Below, piece after piece: positions 18,268-28,634 of a stretch of 35,033 nt of DNA. The DNA is from an uncultured Bacilli bacterium (lineage in GTDB: Bacteria; Bacillota_I; Bacilli_A; RF39; UBA660). Where the stretch lies: contig CANQKN010000006.1 of NCBI GenBank assembly GCA_947624515.1, positions 1-35,033 of the forward strand, in the 5' to 3' direction. How positions within the stretch are numbered: the first letter of the stretch is position 1; every line of letters begins with the position of its first letter. Position numbers and translations under genes: made by a program. Below the pieces are notes generated by a model. It saw nothing but the letters and a program-made list of their open reading frames with translations. It searched no databases and was not told the origin of the DNA.

Positions 18268-18296
18268 ATTTTAACATTCTTTTTTTTTTTAGTAAA
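18268..18296 (-). promoter_or_regulatory. Candidate sigma-A promoter with A11 tract in the spacer
   Basis: Minus strand: TTTACT - 17 nt (A11 GAATGT) - TAAAAT, about 22 nt upstream of the LemA-like ATG. Confidence 0.5.
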
Positions 18297-18330
18297 TAAA
18301 ATATCTCAATTCATAAAAAAAAGAAAATTT

Positions 18331-18696
18331 CTAATAAGAAATTTCTTCATCGAATGTTGCAAAGTTAATATATACGAGCCATAATAAAATAATTTGTCCA
18401 TTCTCATCTTTTAATAATAGGTAATCTCTACCACCTGCTAAGATTGTACCAGTAAAAGCACGATCTCTCCATTCTATAGAATCAGGATATGATAGATAGA
18501 CGGTAACTTTTTTTCCATGATTTAAGGTAAATAAATTTTCTGCATATTGTGGATCTGCATTACTATTAGGATTGGTAGTTGTTCCTGTATTATTAGGACT
18601 TACATATCCAGGTATATTCATATAGGGAGGAAAAGTACTTTGATTAGGAATATAAGAAGGATTTCCTGTTCCTGTACTTGTGTAATTCTGATTCAT
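18331..18696 (-). CDS. gerQ: Spore coat protein GerQ
   Basis: YAENLFTLNHGKKVTVYLSYPDSIEWRDRAFTGTILAGGRDYLLLKDENGQIILLWLVYINFATFDEEISY; P/N-rich N-terminus. Confidence 0.9.
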   Translation of the reverse strand: MNQNYTSTGTGNPSYIPNQSTFPPYMNIPGYVSPNNTGTTTNPNSNADPQYAENLFTLNHGKKVTVYLSYPDSIEWRDRAFTGTILAGGRDYLLLKDENGQIILLWLVYINFATFDEEISY

Positions 18697-18753
18697 AAAT
18701 ATCTCCTTTCTTCTAAGTAAATTTATGCAATAAGAAAAGAGATTATGAAAGTA

Positions 18754-20733
18754 CTAATTATTTTCCATAAATTCATCAAAAACAGGATCTGTATCCATAG
18801 GTTCTGTACCTCTTACATAATACATAATTCTGCGATTATTATCTTTTTCAGTAACTGGTTTTCCAGTAATAGGATTTACAAGTACTCCTACAACATTACT
18901 AGGTTGTTTGTACCAACTATCTTCATGACCTTCTAAATATCCTTCAATGGCATCTACCCAAATATTTCGTGAATATTTATAATCACTGGATGATAGGAAA
19001 GTATTATCATCATATCCAACCCATACTGCTGTAACAATTTCACCATTATAACCAATGGACCAATGATCTGTATCGGTAGTTCCACTTTTTAATGCAATTT
19101 TATGTTTAATTTTCGGTGCAATTCCAATAGCAGTTGGATAATTATAATCAATAAAACTTGAGTCATAAGTAGCTGTTAATAAATCACTTAAAATAAAAGT
19201 TAAACTCTTATTTAAAATTACTTCTTCTTTATACTTTTTCTCATATAGAACATTTCCTCTTAAATCTTCTACTTTGGAAATTAAATGACCTTCTACTTTG
19301 TATCCTTCGTTTGCAAAAGAAGAGTATGCTTGTGCCATTTCAATAATGTTAATACTAGCAGTACCAAGTGGAAGAGAAGGAACTTCTTCTAATTTAGCTG
19401 TGATTCCTAATCTTCTTGAGATATCTACTAGTGCATCTTCTCCTAAAAACATATGTGTTTTAACAGCATAAATATTATCTGAATATGAGATAGCAGTAGC
19501 AAGGGAAATTGGTTTATTTCCATACTGACCTCCATAGTTTTGGGGAGAATAAGTTTTATGATTGGAAAAAGTAAAAGTAGTTTCTTGACTTGTAAATGTA
19601 GTACTGGCTGTAAAACCATTTTCTAAAGCAGCATAGTAGAGAAGTGGTTTCATTGTAGAACCAACTTGTCTTTCTGATTGATAAGCACGATTATATTGAC
19701 TAACACTATAATCTCTTCCACCAACTAAAGCAATAATTTTTCCTGTTTTAGGATCCATCATTACACTAGCAACTTGGAGATTTTTTTCTGTATTTAAATT
19801 ATTTTTCACACTATCTTCTAGTATCTTTTGAGCATTCATATCTAAATTTGTATAAATACGAATTCCTCCTGTTTCTAAATAAGAATCTGGTATTTGATCT
19901 AGTGATTTTAATTCCCTCATGACAGCATCTTGATAATACATAATTGTAGATAAATCCTGAAAATTTTTTTCTCCAACTAAATGTAGTTCTTCATTTACGG
20001 CTTGATTATATTCTTCTTCGGTAATCTTTTTATTTTGATAAAGACTATACAAAACATTAACTTGTCTTTTTTTGGCAAGATCAAAATTGACTAAGGGTGA
20101 ATAATTAGCTGGAGATTTGGGTATTCCTACTAACATAGAAGCTTCTGCTAATGTTAAATCACTAGCATCTTTATCAAAATAAAATTGACTTGCATTTTGA
20201 ACACCATACATTCCATGTCCATAATTAATCGTATTTAAGTATCCTTCTAAGATTTCATCTTTGTTGTAACCTACTTCTAGTTTTAAAGTAAGCCACATTT
20301 CATTTAATTTTCTCTCCCAAGTTTTATCAAAGTCTAAAAATAGATTTTTTGCATACTGCTGTGTGATCGTAGATGCACCTTCTTTGGTAGTACCAGAAGT
20401 AATGTTGACATACATTGCTTTCACAATTCTTAACAAATCAAATCCAAAATGTTTATAAAAATGTTGATCTTCAGTATTGATAGTAGCCATAATTAAATCA
20501 TCAGACATATGATCCAAAGATACCCATTCTTGAGAACCACTTCCTTGAAAGAAAAGTTCGTTATTTCCATCATACATTAAAAAAGCATTAGCAGATTTAA
20601 TTTCTAATTTAGGAGACATTTTAATGTATAAAATAGTACCTGCAACAACCACAACAGAAAGTGTTAGAAAAATCGTTATTATCTTTAAAATAAGTTTTAA
20701 TTTTTTAGTAGTCTTTTTCTTCATCTTTTTCAT
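18754..20733 (-). CDS. Class A penicillin-binding protein (transglycosylase/transpeptidase), start revised from 20793
   Basis: TINTEDQHFYKHFGFD, EGASTITQQYAKNLFL, GSTMKPLLYYAALE and KSGTTDTDHW motifs; GGAGG ribosome-binding site before 20733. Confidence 0.92.
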   Translation of the reverse strand: MKKMKKKTTKKLKLILKIITIFLTLSVVVVAGTILYIKMSPKLEIKSANAFLMYDGNNELFFQGSGSQEWVSLDHMSDDLIMATINTEDQHFYKHFGFDLLRIVKAMYVNITSGTTKEGASTITQQYAKNLFLDFDKTWERKLNEMWLTLKLEVGYNKDEILEGYLNTINYGHGMYGVQNASQFYFDKDASDLTLAEASMLVGIPKSPANYSPLVNFDLAKKRQVNVLYSLYQNKKITEEEYNQAVNEELHLVGEKNFQDLSTIMYYQDAVMRELKSLDQIPDSYLETGGIRIYTNLDMNAQKILEDSVKNNLNTEKNLQVASVMMDPKTGKIIALVGGRDYSVSQYNRAYQSERQVGSTMKPLLYYAALENGFTASTTFTSQETTFTFSNHKTYSPQNYGGQYGNKPISLATAISYSDNIYAVKTHMFLGEDALVDISRRLGITAKLEEVPSLPLGTASINIIEMAQAYSSFANEGYKVEGHLISKVEDLRGNVLYEKKYKEEVILNKSLTFILSDLLTATYDSSFIDYNYPTAIGIAPKIKHKIALKSGTTDTDHWSIGYNGEIVTAVWVGYDDNTFLSSSDYKYSRNIWVDAIEGYLEGHEDSWYKQPSNVVGVLVNPITGKPVTEKDNNRRIMYYVRGTEPMDTDPVFDEFMENN

Positions 20734-20914
20734 GGTATCCTCCATACTTCTAATTTTAGTATGAAAAAAAATAGAAAAAGTATGTAAGCACAATAAAAAA
20801 ATTGATTTTAAAAATAATTTTCTTTTTTAACTTAACAATAAATAAAAATTTTAAGTTGCATTTATACAATCTTATGTTATAATCTGTCTTAGAAATTCAA
20901 ATGGGATGGGTAGG

Positions 20915-21277
20915 ATGAAAAAACAAAAAATACATATTACTTTAAGGACCAATGATATGAATGAAGAATATAATCTATTAGGAGAATATGATCAAGAACA
21001 TAAAATTCTTTGTTATCAGGAGAAAAGAAATTTGGTAACGATCGTAAAAATAGATTTACAGAATCAATGTTTATCACGAGAAAATAAAGATTATATACTT
21101 ACTTATCAATTTCATGAAAAAAAAGTAACCTCTAATCTATTTCATTTAAAAGAATTTAATCAGAACATGATGATAAAAATTAAAACCGAAAAGTTTCAAG
21201 TAACTACCAATAAATTAGAAATTAGATATACTTTATTAGATAGTAAAGAGAATATTGATTATCAAATAGAATTTTAG
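20915..21277 (+). CDS. DUF1934/YwiB-like beta-barrel protein
   Basis: Small beta-rich protein immediately upstream of argS, matching ywiB-argS gene order. Confidence 0.6.
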   Translation: MKKQKIHITLRTNDMNEEYNLLGEYDQEHKILCYQEKRNLVTIVKIDLQNQCLSRENKDYILTYQFHEKKVTSNLFHLKEFNQNMMIKIKTEKFQVTTNKLEIRYTLLDSKENIDYQIEF

Positions 21278-21286
21278 GAGGAAATC

Positions 21287-23029
21287 ATGAGTATTATCAA
21301 GAATGTAGAAAATAAAATCAAAAACCATATTATTGATGCCGGATATCAAGTAGATCACGTTATATTAGAACCTTCTAGTAGAAAAGATTTGGGTGAATAT
21401 CAAATTAATAGTGCTTTTCAATTAGGAAAAGAGAATCACTGTAATCCAAGAGAAGTAGCTGAAAAAATAGTAATAGAATTAGAAAAAGATTCCATATTTC
21501 AAAATATCAATATTGCTGGTGCTGGTTTTATTAATTTAAGTTTCTGTAATCAATTTTACTTGGATTCTATGAATCAAATGTTAGAAAATATCGAAAATAA
21601 TATTGATAAGCAGGAAAGTAAAAAGATCTTTATGGATTATGGTGGAGCTAATATTGCGAAAACATTACATGTAGGGCATCTTCGTAGTGCTGATATTGGA
21701 GAAGCTTTAAAAAGATTAACTAAATTATTAGGTCATGAAGTAATTAGTGATGTTCATTTTGGAGATATTGGTCGTCAATCAGGTATGGTTATTTATGAGA
21801 TGAAAGAACGTTATCCTCATCTAAATTATTTCCATGATCCTGTAGTAGGGGAATATGATGAACTTCCTATCACTGTAGAAGACTTACAAGAGATTTATCC
21901 TATTGCTTCCGAAAAAGCCAAAAATAATGAAGAAGTTATGGAAGAAGTAAGAAATATTGCGATGGATATTGAAGAAGGATATCCGAATTATACGGTGTTG
22001 TGGAATAAGATAAAAGAACTTTCTATAAAAGATATTAGAAGTATCTATGATCGATTAAATACGACTTTTGATTTATATGAAGGAGAAAGCGATTGTTATC
22101 CATATATTCCAGAAGTAGTAAAAATCTTAAAAGAAAAGAATCTGATTCGTGAAAGTGAAGGCGCTATGGTTGTTGATGTAAAAGAAGAAACAGATACAGA
22201 ACCAATGCCACCACTTGTTGTTTTGAAAGGAAATGGTGGGACTGTTTATCAAACCAGGGAACTAGCCACTATTCTTTCTAGAGAAAAAAGATTTTCTCCT
22301 GATGAAATTTGGTATTTTGCTGATAATCGACAAGAATTATATTTTAAACAAGTCTTTCGAGTAGCTAAGAAGGCAGAATTAGTTTCACCTCAAACAGAAT
22401 TAAAATTCTTTGGCTTTGGAACCATGAATGGTAGTGATGGAAAGCCTTTTAAAACACGTGCTGGTGGAGTTATGAATTTAATAGATTTAATGGAAATGGT
22501 TAAAAACATTACAGCTAGTAAAATTAATATGGATTTAGTAAAAGAAACCGATAAAGATCAAACAGCTGAAAAAATCTCAATTGCTGCTTTAAAATATGCT
22601 GATTTTCTTCCTTATCGTAGTAAAGATTTTATTTTTGATATCAATAAATTTGCGGATTTAGAAGGAAAAACAGGACCTTATTTACTTTATTCTACAGTTC
22701 GTATAGGATCTTTACTAGAAAAAGCCAATCAAGACATCAGTAATTTAACTATGAAAAAAATATCAGAGGTAGAGAAAGAAACTGTTCGTACTTTATTAGA
22801 ATTGCCAACTGTTTTAAATAATGCTTTTGAATCAAAATCACTAAATGAAATTGCAGACTATTTATATCGTTTAACTAGTAATTATAATAAATTTTATGCA
22901 GAAAATCATATTCTAACCTGTGAAGATGAAGATTTAAAAGAGTCTTGGTTAGCATTATCTAAACTAGTTCGTACTACCAATTTACTTCTTTTAGATACTT
23001 TAGCAATAGAAGTTCCAGAAAAAATGTAA
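21287..23029 (+). CDS. argS: Arginyl-tRNA synthetase
   Basis: DYGGANIAKTLHVGHLRSADIGEAL, DVHFGDIGRQSGM, FKTRAGGVMNLIDL motifs. Confidence 0.97.
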   Translation: MSIIKNVENKIKNHIIDAGYQVDHVILEPSSRKDLGEYQINSAFQLGKENHCNPREVAEKIVIELEKDSIFQNINIAGAGFINLSFCNQFYLDSMNQMLENIENNIDKQESKKIFMDYGGANIAKTLHVGHLRSADIGEALKRLTKLLGHEVISDVHFGDIGRQSGMVIYEMKERYPHLNYFHDPVVGEYDELPITVEDLQEIYPIASEKAKNNEEVMEEVRNIAMDIEEGYPNYTVLWNKIKELSIKDIRSIYDRLNTTFDLYEGESDCYPYIPEVVKILKEKNLIRESEGAMVVDVKEETDTEPMPPLVVLKGNGGTVYQTRELATILSREKRFSPDEIWYFADNRQELYFKQVFRVAKKAELVSPQTELKFFGFGTMNGSDGKPFKTRAGGVMNLIDLMEMVKNITASKINMDLVKETDKDQTAEKISIAALKYADFLPYRSKDFIFDINKFADLEGKTGPYLLYSTVRIGSLLEKANQDISNLTMKKISEVEKETVRTLLELPTVLNNAFESKSLNEIADYLYRLTSNYNKFYAENHILTCEDEDLKESWLALSKLVRTTNLLLLDTLAIEVPEKM

Positions 23030-23116
23030 AATATATTGCATTTTGTATAGAATAATGATATAAGTTTAAATGATAAAAGCGAAAAAATGAAATTTAAATA
23101 TATAGGAGGAAATATC

Positions 23117-23551
23117 ATGAGTATTAAAAGCATGAAGAAAGAAGATTTAGAGTTATTATCTAATAAAGATATAACGAATTTATTACTAGAGGAAAAGGGA
23201 AGACAAAAAACTCCTGATTTGTTTAAAAAAATTATTAAGTTATTAGATTTGCCAGAATCAACTTTTGATAATAAAATAGGAGATTATTATACATCACTTA
23301 CTACTGATAAAAGATTTATTTTATTAGAAGATGGTACTTGGGATTTAAGAAATAGACATACTTCAGATAAAGTAATTAAAATTGATGAAGAAGATGAGGA
23401 AGAAGATTTAGAAGAAATGGAAGAAGAGGAAGAAGAGGAAGAAAACGACTATGATTCTATCGATAGTGACGATGATGATATTGACGATAGCGATGATGAT
23501 TTAAAAGATTTAGTTGTTTTAGATGAAGATGAGATTGAAGAGACAGAGTAG
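23117..23551 (+). CDS. rpoE: DNA-directed RNA polymerase delta subunit (start revised from 23087)
   Basis: N-terminal ASNase/HTH domain ending in FILLEDGTWDLRNRH plus long acidic D/E-rich tail. Confidence 0.92.
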   Translation: MSIKSMKKEDLELLSNKDITNLLLEEKGRQKTPDLFKKIIKLLDLPESTFDNKIGDYYTSLTTDKRFILLEDGTWDLRNRHTSDKVIKIDEEDEEEDLEEMEEEEEEEENDYDSIDSDDDDIDDSDDDLKDLVVLDEDEIEETE

Positions 23552-23608
23552 TTCTCTTTTTCTTTGGGAAAAGAAAAAAGAATGGTATAATAATTTTGGT
23601 GAAGAAAT

Positions 23609-24592
23609 ATGAATTTGATAGAGATATTAAAAGTGAAAGCAAAAAAAGAGAAAAAGAGAATTGTTCTTCCGGAAACTATGGATGAAAGAGTATTAGAAGC
23701 AGCCGAACAAATTATAAAAGAAGATTTGGCAGAGATTATTCTAATTGGGGAAGAAGACATTTTCATCAATCATGAAACTTTAAAAAAGGCAACTGTAATC
23801 AATCCGAAAACCAGTAATCTAACTAATATTTATATAGATAAAATGGTAGAATTAAGAAAAGAAAAAGGATTAACGAAAGAAGAAGCTAGGAGACTATTAT
23901 TAGAAGATTATATGTATTTTTCTTGTATGCTAGTTTTAGATCACAAAGCGGATGGAATTGTAAGTGGTGCATGTCATTCCAGTGCCGATACTTTAAGACC
24001 TGCCTTACAACTGATTAAAACTAAGTTAGATACAAAACTAGTATCCTCTTTTTTTCTGATGTTAGTTCCTAACTGCTCCTATGGAGAAGAGGGTACTTTC
24101 CTATTTGCAGATTGTGGCTTAATTCAAGACCCAACTAGTGAAGAATTAGCTGAAATTGCTTTAGCTAGTAATGAGACTTTCCGAGAATTAATCGAAAAAA
24201 CACCATATATTGCGATGCTTTCACACTCTACTAAAGGAAGTGCTCATCATAAAGAAGTCGAAAAAGTAATCGAAGCTACTAAATTAGTAAAGGCAACTAA
24301 TTCACAAGTTCATATTGATGGAGAGCTACAACTAGATGCTGCTATTATTCCCGAAATAGCCGCAATGAAAGCACCAAATAGTGAAGTAGCAGGAAAAGCT
24401 AATGTTTTAATTTTTCCTAATTTAGATAGTGGTAACATTGGTTATAAATTAGTAGAAAGATTGGCTCATGCAAAAGCATATGGACCTTTAACACAAGGAA
24501 TGAAATATCCCGTTAACGATTTATCAAGGGGATGTAGTGTTGATGATATTGTTGGAGTTATCGTAATTACGGCTGTACAAGCGCAAAAATAA
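23609..24592 (+). CDS. pta: Phosphate acetyltransferase
   Basis: RIVLPETMDERVLEAA, DGIVSGACHSSADTLRPALQ, ANVLIFPNLDSGNIGYKLVERL. Confidence 0.96.
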   Translation: MNLIEILKVKAKKEKKRIVLPETMDERVLEAAEQIIKEDLAEIILIGEEDIFINHETLKKATVINPKTSNLTNIYIDKMVELRKEKGLTKEEARRLLLEDYMYFSCMLVLDHKADGIVSGACHSSADTLRPALQLIKTKLDTKLVSSFFLMLVPNCSYGEEGTFLFADCGLIQDPTSEELAEIALASNETFRELIEKTPYIAMLSHSTKGSAHHKEVEKVIEATKLVKATNSQVHIDGELQLDAAIIPEIAAMKAPNSEVAGKANVLIFPNLDSGNIGYKLVERLAHAKAYGPLTQGMKYPVNDLSRGCSVDDIVGVIVITAVQAQK

Positions 24593-24646
24593 GTACAAAT
24601 CAAAAAAACTATGTTATAATAAAAACCATCAAAAGAGGTGAAATAA

Positions 24647-25087
24647 ATGCAGAATACTATTCAAAAAATAAAATATCATCAAGAATTAATCAAAAATAAA
24701 ATTAGATTAGAAAAAGAATTAAAATTTGTCAACCATTTAATCGAGGAAGAACAGGATAGTTGTAACCATATTAGAGTGCTTTTAGGATGGGTTGGATCAC
24801 ATCCTTATCGTGATACTATAAAAGACATGTGCTTATTTTGTGGTGAAAAAGGTTTAGATCCCTATCTACCAACAATTGATGCTACTAATTATCAAAAATT
24901 CAAGTATAGTCATGGTGAAAGAGAAAGTAGTCGACTACAAAAACTGGATGATATTAGAAATTTATGGATACAGTATCAGACAGAAAATCAGCAATTAACA
25001 GATGAAGAACTGGTTGATAAAGTTAATAATACCATTCAAGAAAATATAGAAGAAATTAAACAATTGGAAAAGAAAATGAAAGGGTGA
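24647..25087 (+). CDS. Hypothetical protein with CNH / CLFC cysteine motif
   Basis: 146-aa ORF, ribosome-binding site [39 protein letters not shown]. Confidence 0.7.
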   Translation: MQNTIQKIKYHQELIKNKIRLEKELKFVNHLIEEEQDSCNHIRVLLGWVGSHPYRDTIKDMCLFCGEKGLDPYLPTIDATNYQKFKYSHGERESSRLQKLDDIRNLWIQYQTENQQLTDEELVDKVNNTIQENIEEIKQLEKKMKG

Positions 25088-25091
25088 TTTT

Positions 25092-26156
25092 ATGATCGAG
25101 CGTTTAGAGGTAATTGAAAAGAAATATCAAGAACTGCAAACTGAACTTGCTAGTCCAGATATTTATAATGACATGAATAAAATGCGATCTTTATCCAAAG
25201 AAGCAAGTGATTTGGAAGAAACAGTAAATACTTATCATGAATATCAAAAAGTATTAACAGAAATCGAAGATACAAAAGAAATGGTAAAAGATCCAGAAAT
25301 GGGAGAACTTGCAAAAGAAGAATTAGAATCTTTAGAAGAACAAAAATCTAAATTAGAAGAAAAACTAGAAATCTTATTAATTCCAAAAGATCCTAATGAT
25401 AATAAAAATGTTATTGTGGAAATTCGTGGTGCAGCAGGTGGAGATGAAGCTAATATCTTTGCTGGAGATTTATACCGTATGTATTCTCGATATGCTGAAA
25501 AACAAGGTTTTAAAATAGAATTAATTGATGCCGAAGAAGGAGAAGCAGGAGGATTTTCTCAAATTGAATTTATGGTAAAAGGTGATGGTGCTTATTCCAA
25601 ATTAAAATATGAAAGTGGGTCTCACCGAGTACAAAGAGTACCAGAAACTGAATCTCAAGGAAGAATTCAAACATCGACTGCTACTGTTTTAGTAATGCCA
25701 GAAGCCGAAGATGTTAATATTGAGATTAATCCAAGTGATTTAAGAATCGATATCTATCGTTCTTCTGGTTGTGGTGGTCAAGGAGTAAATACAACGGATT
25801 CTGCTGTTAGAATTACCCATTTACCTACAAATACTGTTGTTACTTGTCAAAATGAAAGAAGTCAAATTCAAAATAAGGAACAAGCTATGAAAGTACTAAA
25901 GGCTCGTCTTTATGAGCAAGAACTTCAAAAACAAGAAGAAGCTTTAGGAAATGAAAGAAGAAATAAAATCGGAACAGGAGATAGAGCTGAAAAGATCAGA
26001 ACATATAATTATCCACAAAATAGAGTAACCGATCATAGAATTGGATATACAACTAATAATTTAGACAGAATTATGAATGGTTCTTTAGAAGAAATCATAG
26101 AAGCCTTAATTACAGAAGATCAAAAAAGAAAATTAATGGTAGATAGTAATGAATAA
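25092..26156 (+). CDS. prfA: Peptide chain release factor 1
   Basis: GGQ motif in [23 protein letters not shown]; full-length RF1. Confidence 0.97.
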   Translation: MIERLEVIEKKYQELQTELASPDIYNDMNKMRSLSKEASDLEETVNTYHEYQKVLTEIEDTKEMVKDPEMGELAKEELESLEEQKSKLEEKLEILLIPKDPNDNKNVIVEIRGAAGGDEANIFAGDLYRMYSRYAEKQGFKIELIDAEEGEAGGFSQIEFMVKGDGAYSKLKYESGSHRVQRVPETESQGRIQTSTATVLVMPEAEDVNIEINPSDLRIDIYRSSGCGGQGVNTTDSAVRITHLPTNTVVTCQNERSQIQNKEQAMKVLKARLYEQELQKQEEALGNERRNKIGTGDRAEKIRTYNYPQNRVTDHRIGYTTNNLDRIMNGSLEEIIEALITEDQKRKLMVDSNE

Positions 26157-26382
26157 AATAAACATCATTTGTCTAAGATGTGGAACTGTTCAAATTAGAT
26201 CAGATATTTTAGAAGTATGTAATGATAAGTATATCCTACTAAATCATAAACAACTTTGTCCAAAGTGTGGAATGAAAACTACACATATAGCTACCAATGA
26301 TATCAAAAGTTTAAGAAAAAGTTTAGAAGAAAATCCAAATAGAAAACTTGATAGTTATCTCTTAAAATTAGTAAAAAGGTGA
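26149..26382 (+). CDS. Small zinc-ribbon-like protein between prfA and prmC
   Basis: 77 aa with CLRC and CPKC pairs; overlaps the prfA 3' end by 8 nt (ATGAATAA). Confidence 0.75.
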   Translation: MNKINIICLRCGTVQIRSDILEVCNDKYILLNHKQLCPKCGMKTTHIATNDIKSLRKSLEENPNRKLDSYLLKLVKR

Positions 26383-26386
26383 ATCT

Positions 26387-27208
26387 ATGACAGTAGAAGA
26401 ATTAATTATCTATGGCAAACAATATATTCATTCAACTTATGCTAAAATGTTACTTGCTGACTTATTAGGAGTTAATCCATTAGAACTTTTAAATTGTTTA
26501 GATAGAGTAGTGGAAGAAGAAGTAGTAGAAAAATATAAACAAAAGGTAACTCTAGTAAAGGAACAAACACCAGTTCAATATGCTATAGGAAATACTAATT
26601 TCTATGGAAATTCCTTTTTGGTAAATGAAAAAGTTTTGATTCCTAGATTTGAAACAGAAGAATTGGTAGAAAATACTTTAAATTATATTGATAAACTATT
26701 TTCTAACAAAAATCTAACAGTAATCGATCTAGGATGCGGTTCTGGATGTATTGGAATTACCTTAAAAAAGAAAATTCCTTCTTTAAATGTTACTTTATTG
26801 GATATTAGTAAAGAAGCATTAGAAATCGCAAAACAAAATGCTAACCAACTAAATACAGAAGTAACCTTTATAGAAAATGATATGTTAGAAAATATAGATG
26901 GAAAATTTGATATTATTATATCAAATCCACCATATATTAAAGAAAATGAAGAAATCGAAGAAATCGTAAAAAATAATGAACCTCATATTGCTTTGTATGC
27001 AGGATTAGATGGTTTAGATTATTATCGAAAAATATTAAAAGAAGCACCTAATCATGTAAATGAAAAATTTTTGATTGCGTTTGAAATTGGAATGGATCAA
27101 AAAGATGCAGTAAAAAAAATAGCCCAAGAAGCTTTTCCTAATGCTTGTATTATTTCTAAAAAAGATATGCAAGAAAAAGATCGAATGATTTTTATATATC
27201 AAGAATAG
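26387..27208 (+). CDS. prmC: Release factor glutamine methyltransferase
   Basis: VIDLGCGSGCIGITL and NPPYI motifs; located next to prfA. Confidence 0.95.
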   Translation: MTVEELIIYGKQYIHSTYAKMLLADLLGVNPLELLNCLDRVVEEEVVEKYKQKVTLVKEQTPVQYAIGNTNFYGNSFLVNEKVLIPRFETEELVENTLNYIDKLFSNKNLTVIDLGCGSGCIGITLKKKIPSLNVTLLDISKEALEIAKQNANQLNTEVTFIENDMLENIDGKFDIIISNPPYIKENEEIEEIVKNNEPHIALYAGLDGLDYYRKILKEAPNHVNEKFLIAFEIGMDQKDAVKKIAQEAFPNACIISKKDMQEKDRMIFIYQE

Positions 27209-27232
27209 AAGACTTTTATAAAGTCTTTTTTC
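27209..27232 (+). terminator. Rho-independent terminator after prmC
   Basis: AAGACTTT-tat-AAAGTCTTTTTT. Confidence 0.8.
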
Positions 27233-27289
27233 ATTATTTGTATAAAAAGGATCAAAACTTATCATTATGTAACTAGAAAAGGTGATTCT

Positions 27290-27820
27290 ATGAAAAAAGT
27301 AATATTCGTAATGATTGCAGTTATGATTTTTTCTATATTAAATGCTAAAAGTGAAGAATTAATCATTCCTAAGGAGGCAATTCGTTTTCGTGTTATAGCA
27401 AATAGTAATGAACAACAAGATCAAGAAAATAAAATATTAGTTAGAGATCATATTCAAAAAGAAATGACGCAAGACTTAATTAAGTCAGAAAGTGTAGAAG
27501 GTGCGCGTAATACATTAAAGAATAATCTTTCCAAATATGAAAATTTAGTTTCTAATACTTTACAGGAAAATAATATTCATACTACCTTTCAAATGAATTA
27601 TGGGATGAATTATTTCCCTGAAAAAGTTTATAAAGGAGTAAAATACGAAGAAGGATATTATGAATCCTTGGTTGTTACTTTAGGAAATGGTTTAGGAAAT
27701 AATTGGTGGTGTGTATTATTTCCTCCATTATGTCTCTTAGAAGCAGAGGAAACAGAAGAAAAAACAGAAGTAGAATATAAATTCTTTATTACGGAATTAA
27801 TAGACAAATATTTTAAATAA
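27290..27820 (+). CDS. spoIIR: Stage II sporulation protein R
   Basis: IRFRVIANSNEQQDQENKILVRDHI, YEEGYYESLVVTLGNGLGNNWWCVLFPPLCLLE are characteristic. Confidence 0.93.
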   Translation: MKKVIFVMIAVMIFSILNAKSEELIIPKEAIRFRVIANSNEQQDQENKILVRDHIQKEMTQDLIKSESVEGARNTLKNNLSKYENLVSNTLQENNIHTTFQMNYGMNYFPEKVYKGVKYEEGYYESLVVTLGNGLGNNWWCVLFPPLCLLEAEETEEKTEVEYKFFITELIDKYFK

Positions 27821-27850
27821 AGTTATAATAAATACCAAGAGGAGATAAAT

Positions 27851-28600
27851 ATGATAAAACAAAATATGCATATTCATTCAAATTATTCTTGGGATTCAAA
27901 AATGGATATTGATACCATTGCGAAAATTTTAGTTGAAAACAATATTTCCTATGGGGCACTTACTGATCATGTAGAATTAGATAGAGAACCACTTCCCTAT
28001 GTAATCACAAAACTAAAAATAAGAAATGTAGATATTGATAGAATCAATCAACAATACCAAGGAAAATTAACATTGTTAAAAGCAGTAGAAATTTCTGAAC
28101 CTCATTGGTATCCAGATCAAGTAGAAAAATTAAGTCAAGAAGTAGAATTAGATTTTATTATGGGGAGTGTTCATTCCATTCCCAAAGATATAGAATCAAA
28201 GTATGGAAGGGAAGATGCTACTTATCAATATTATAGAGAGATTCTAGAAATGATTAGAGCAGATCAAATCGATGTAGTTGGACATTTGGATTATATTAAT
28301 CGCTATTATGAAAAAGATTATAGTTTCTTTAGACAAGTTACGGATGTTTTAGATGCTATCAAAGAACATAATATGATTATAGAAATCAATACTTCAGCGG
28401 AAAGAAGATGTCACTTAAATGTTTTTCCTAGTTTAGATAAAATCTGTAGATATCGATTCAGACAAAATGAAATCATCATAGGAACTGATGCTCATACACC
28501 TAATGAATTAACTGATCATTTAGAGCAAGCAGAAGTAATTACTAATGAATTAGGATTAAAACCAGTTATCTATCAGAAAAGAAAAAGAATAAATCTTTAA
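27851..28600 (+). CDS. PHP-domain phosphatase (histidinol-phosphatase-like)
   Basis: NMHIHSNYSWDSKMDIDTI, LTDHVEL, GSVHSIP, VVGHLDYINRY, GTDAHTP metal-ligand motifs. Confidence 0.85.
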   Translation: MIKQNMHIHSNYSWDSKMDIDTIAKILVENNISYGALTDHVELDREPLPYVITKLKIRNVDIDRINQQYQGKLTLLKAVEISEPHWYPDQVEKLSQEVELDFIMGSVHSIPKDIESKYGREDATYQYYREILEMIRADQIDVVGHLDYINRYYEKDYSFFRQVTDVLDAIKEHNMIIEINTSAERRCHLNVFPSLDKICRYRFRQNEIIIGTDAHTPNELTDHLEQAEVITNELGLKPVIYQKRKRINL

Positions 28601-28634
28601 GCTTCCTACATATCTTTAAGTAGGAGGCTTTTTT
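28599..28634 (+). promoter_or_regulatory. Hairpin/terminator whose 3' arm contains the Shine-Dalgarno of the next gene
   Basis: AAGCTTCCTAC-atatcttta-GTAGGAGGCTTTTTT immediately followed by ATG at 28635. Confidence 0.7.

Noticed and set aside
18745-18936. Plus-strand 63-aa ORF
   Set aside because: Antisense to the PBP 3' end; no independent support.
22906-23133. Minus-strand 75-aa ORF
   Set aside because: Antisense to the argS 3' end and rpoE 5' region; no support.
23385-23551. Long D/E tract looking like a repeat expansion
   Set aside because: The normal acidic tail of the RNA polymerase delta subunit.
23449-23769. Minus-strand Ser-rich ORFs (23449-23769, 23457-23642)
   Set aside because: Ser/His-rich translations are artefacts of reading the D/E-rich rpoE tail in antisense.
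27035-27265. Minus-strand 76-aa ORF
   Set aside because: Antisense to the prmC end and its terminator.
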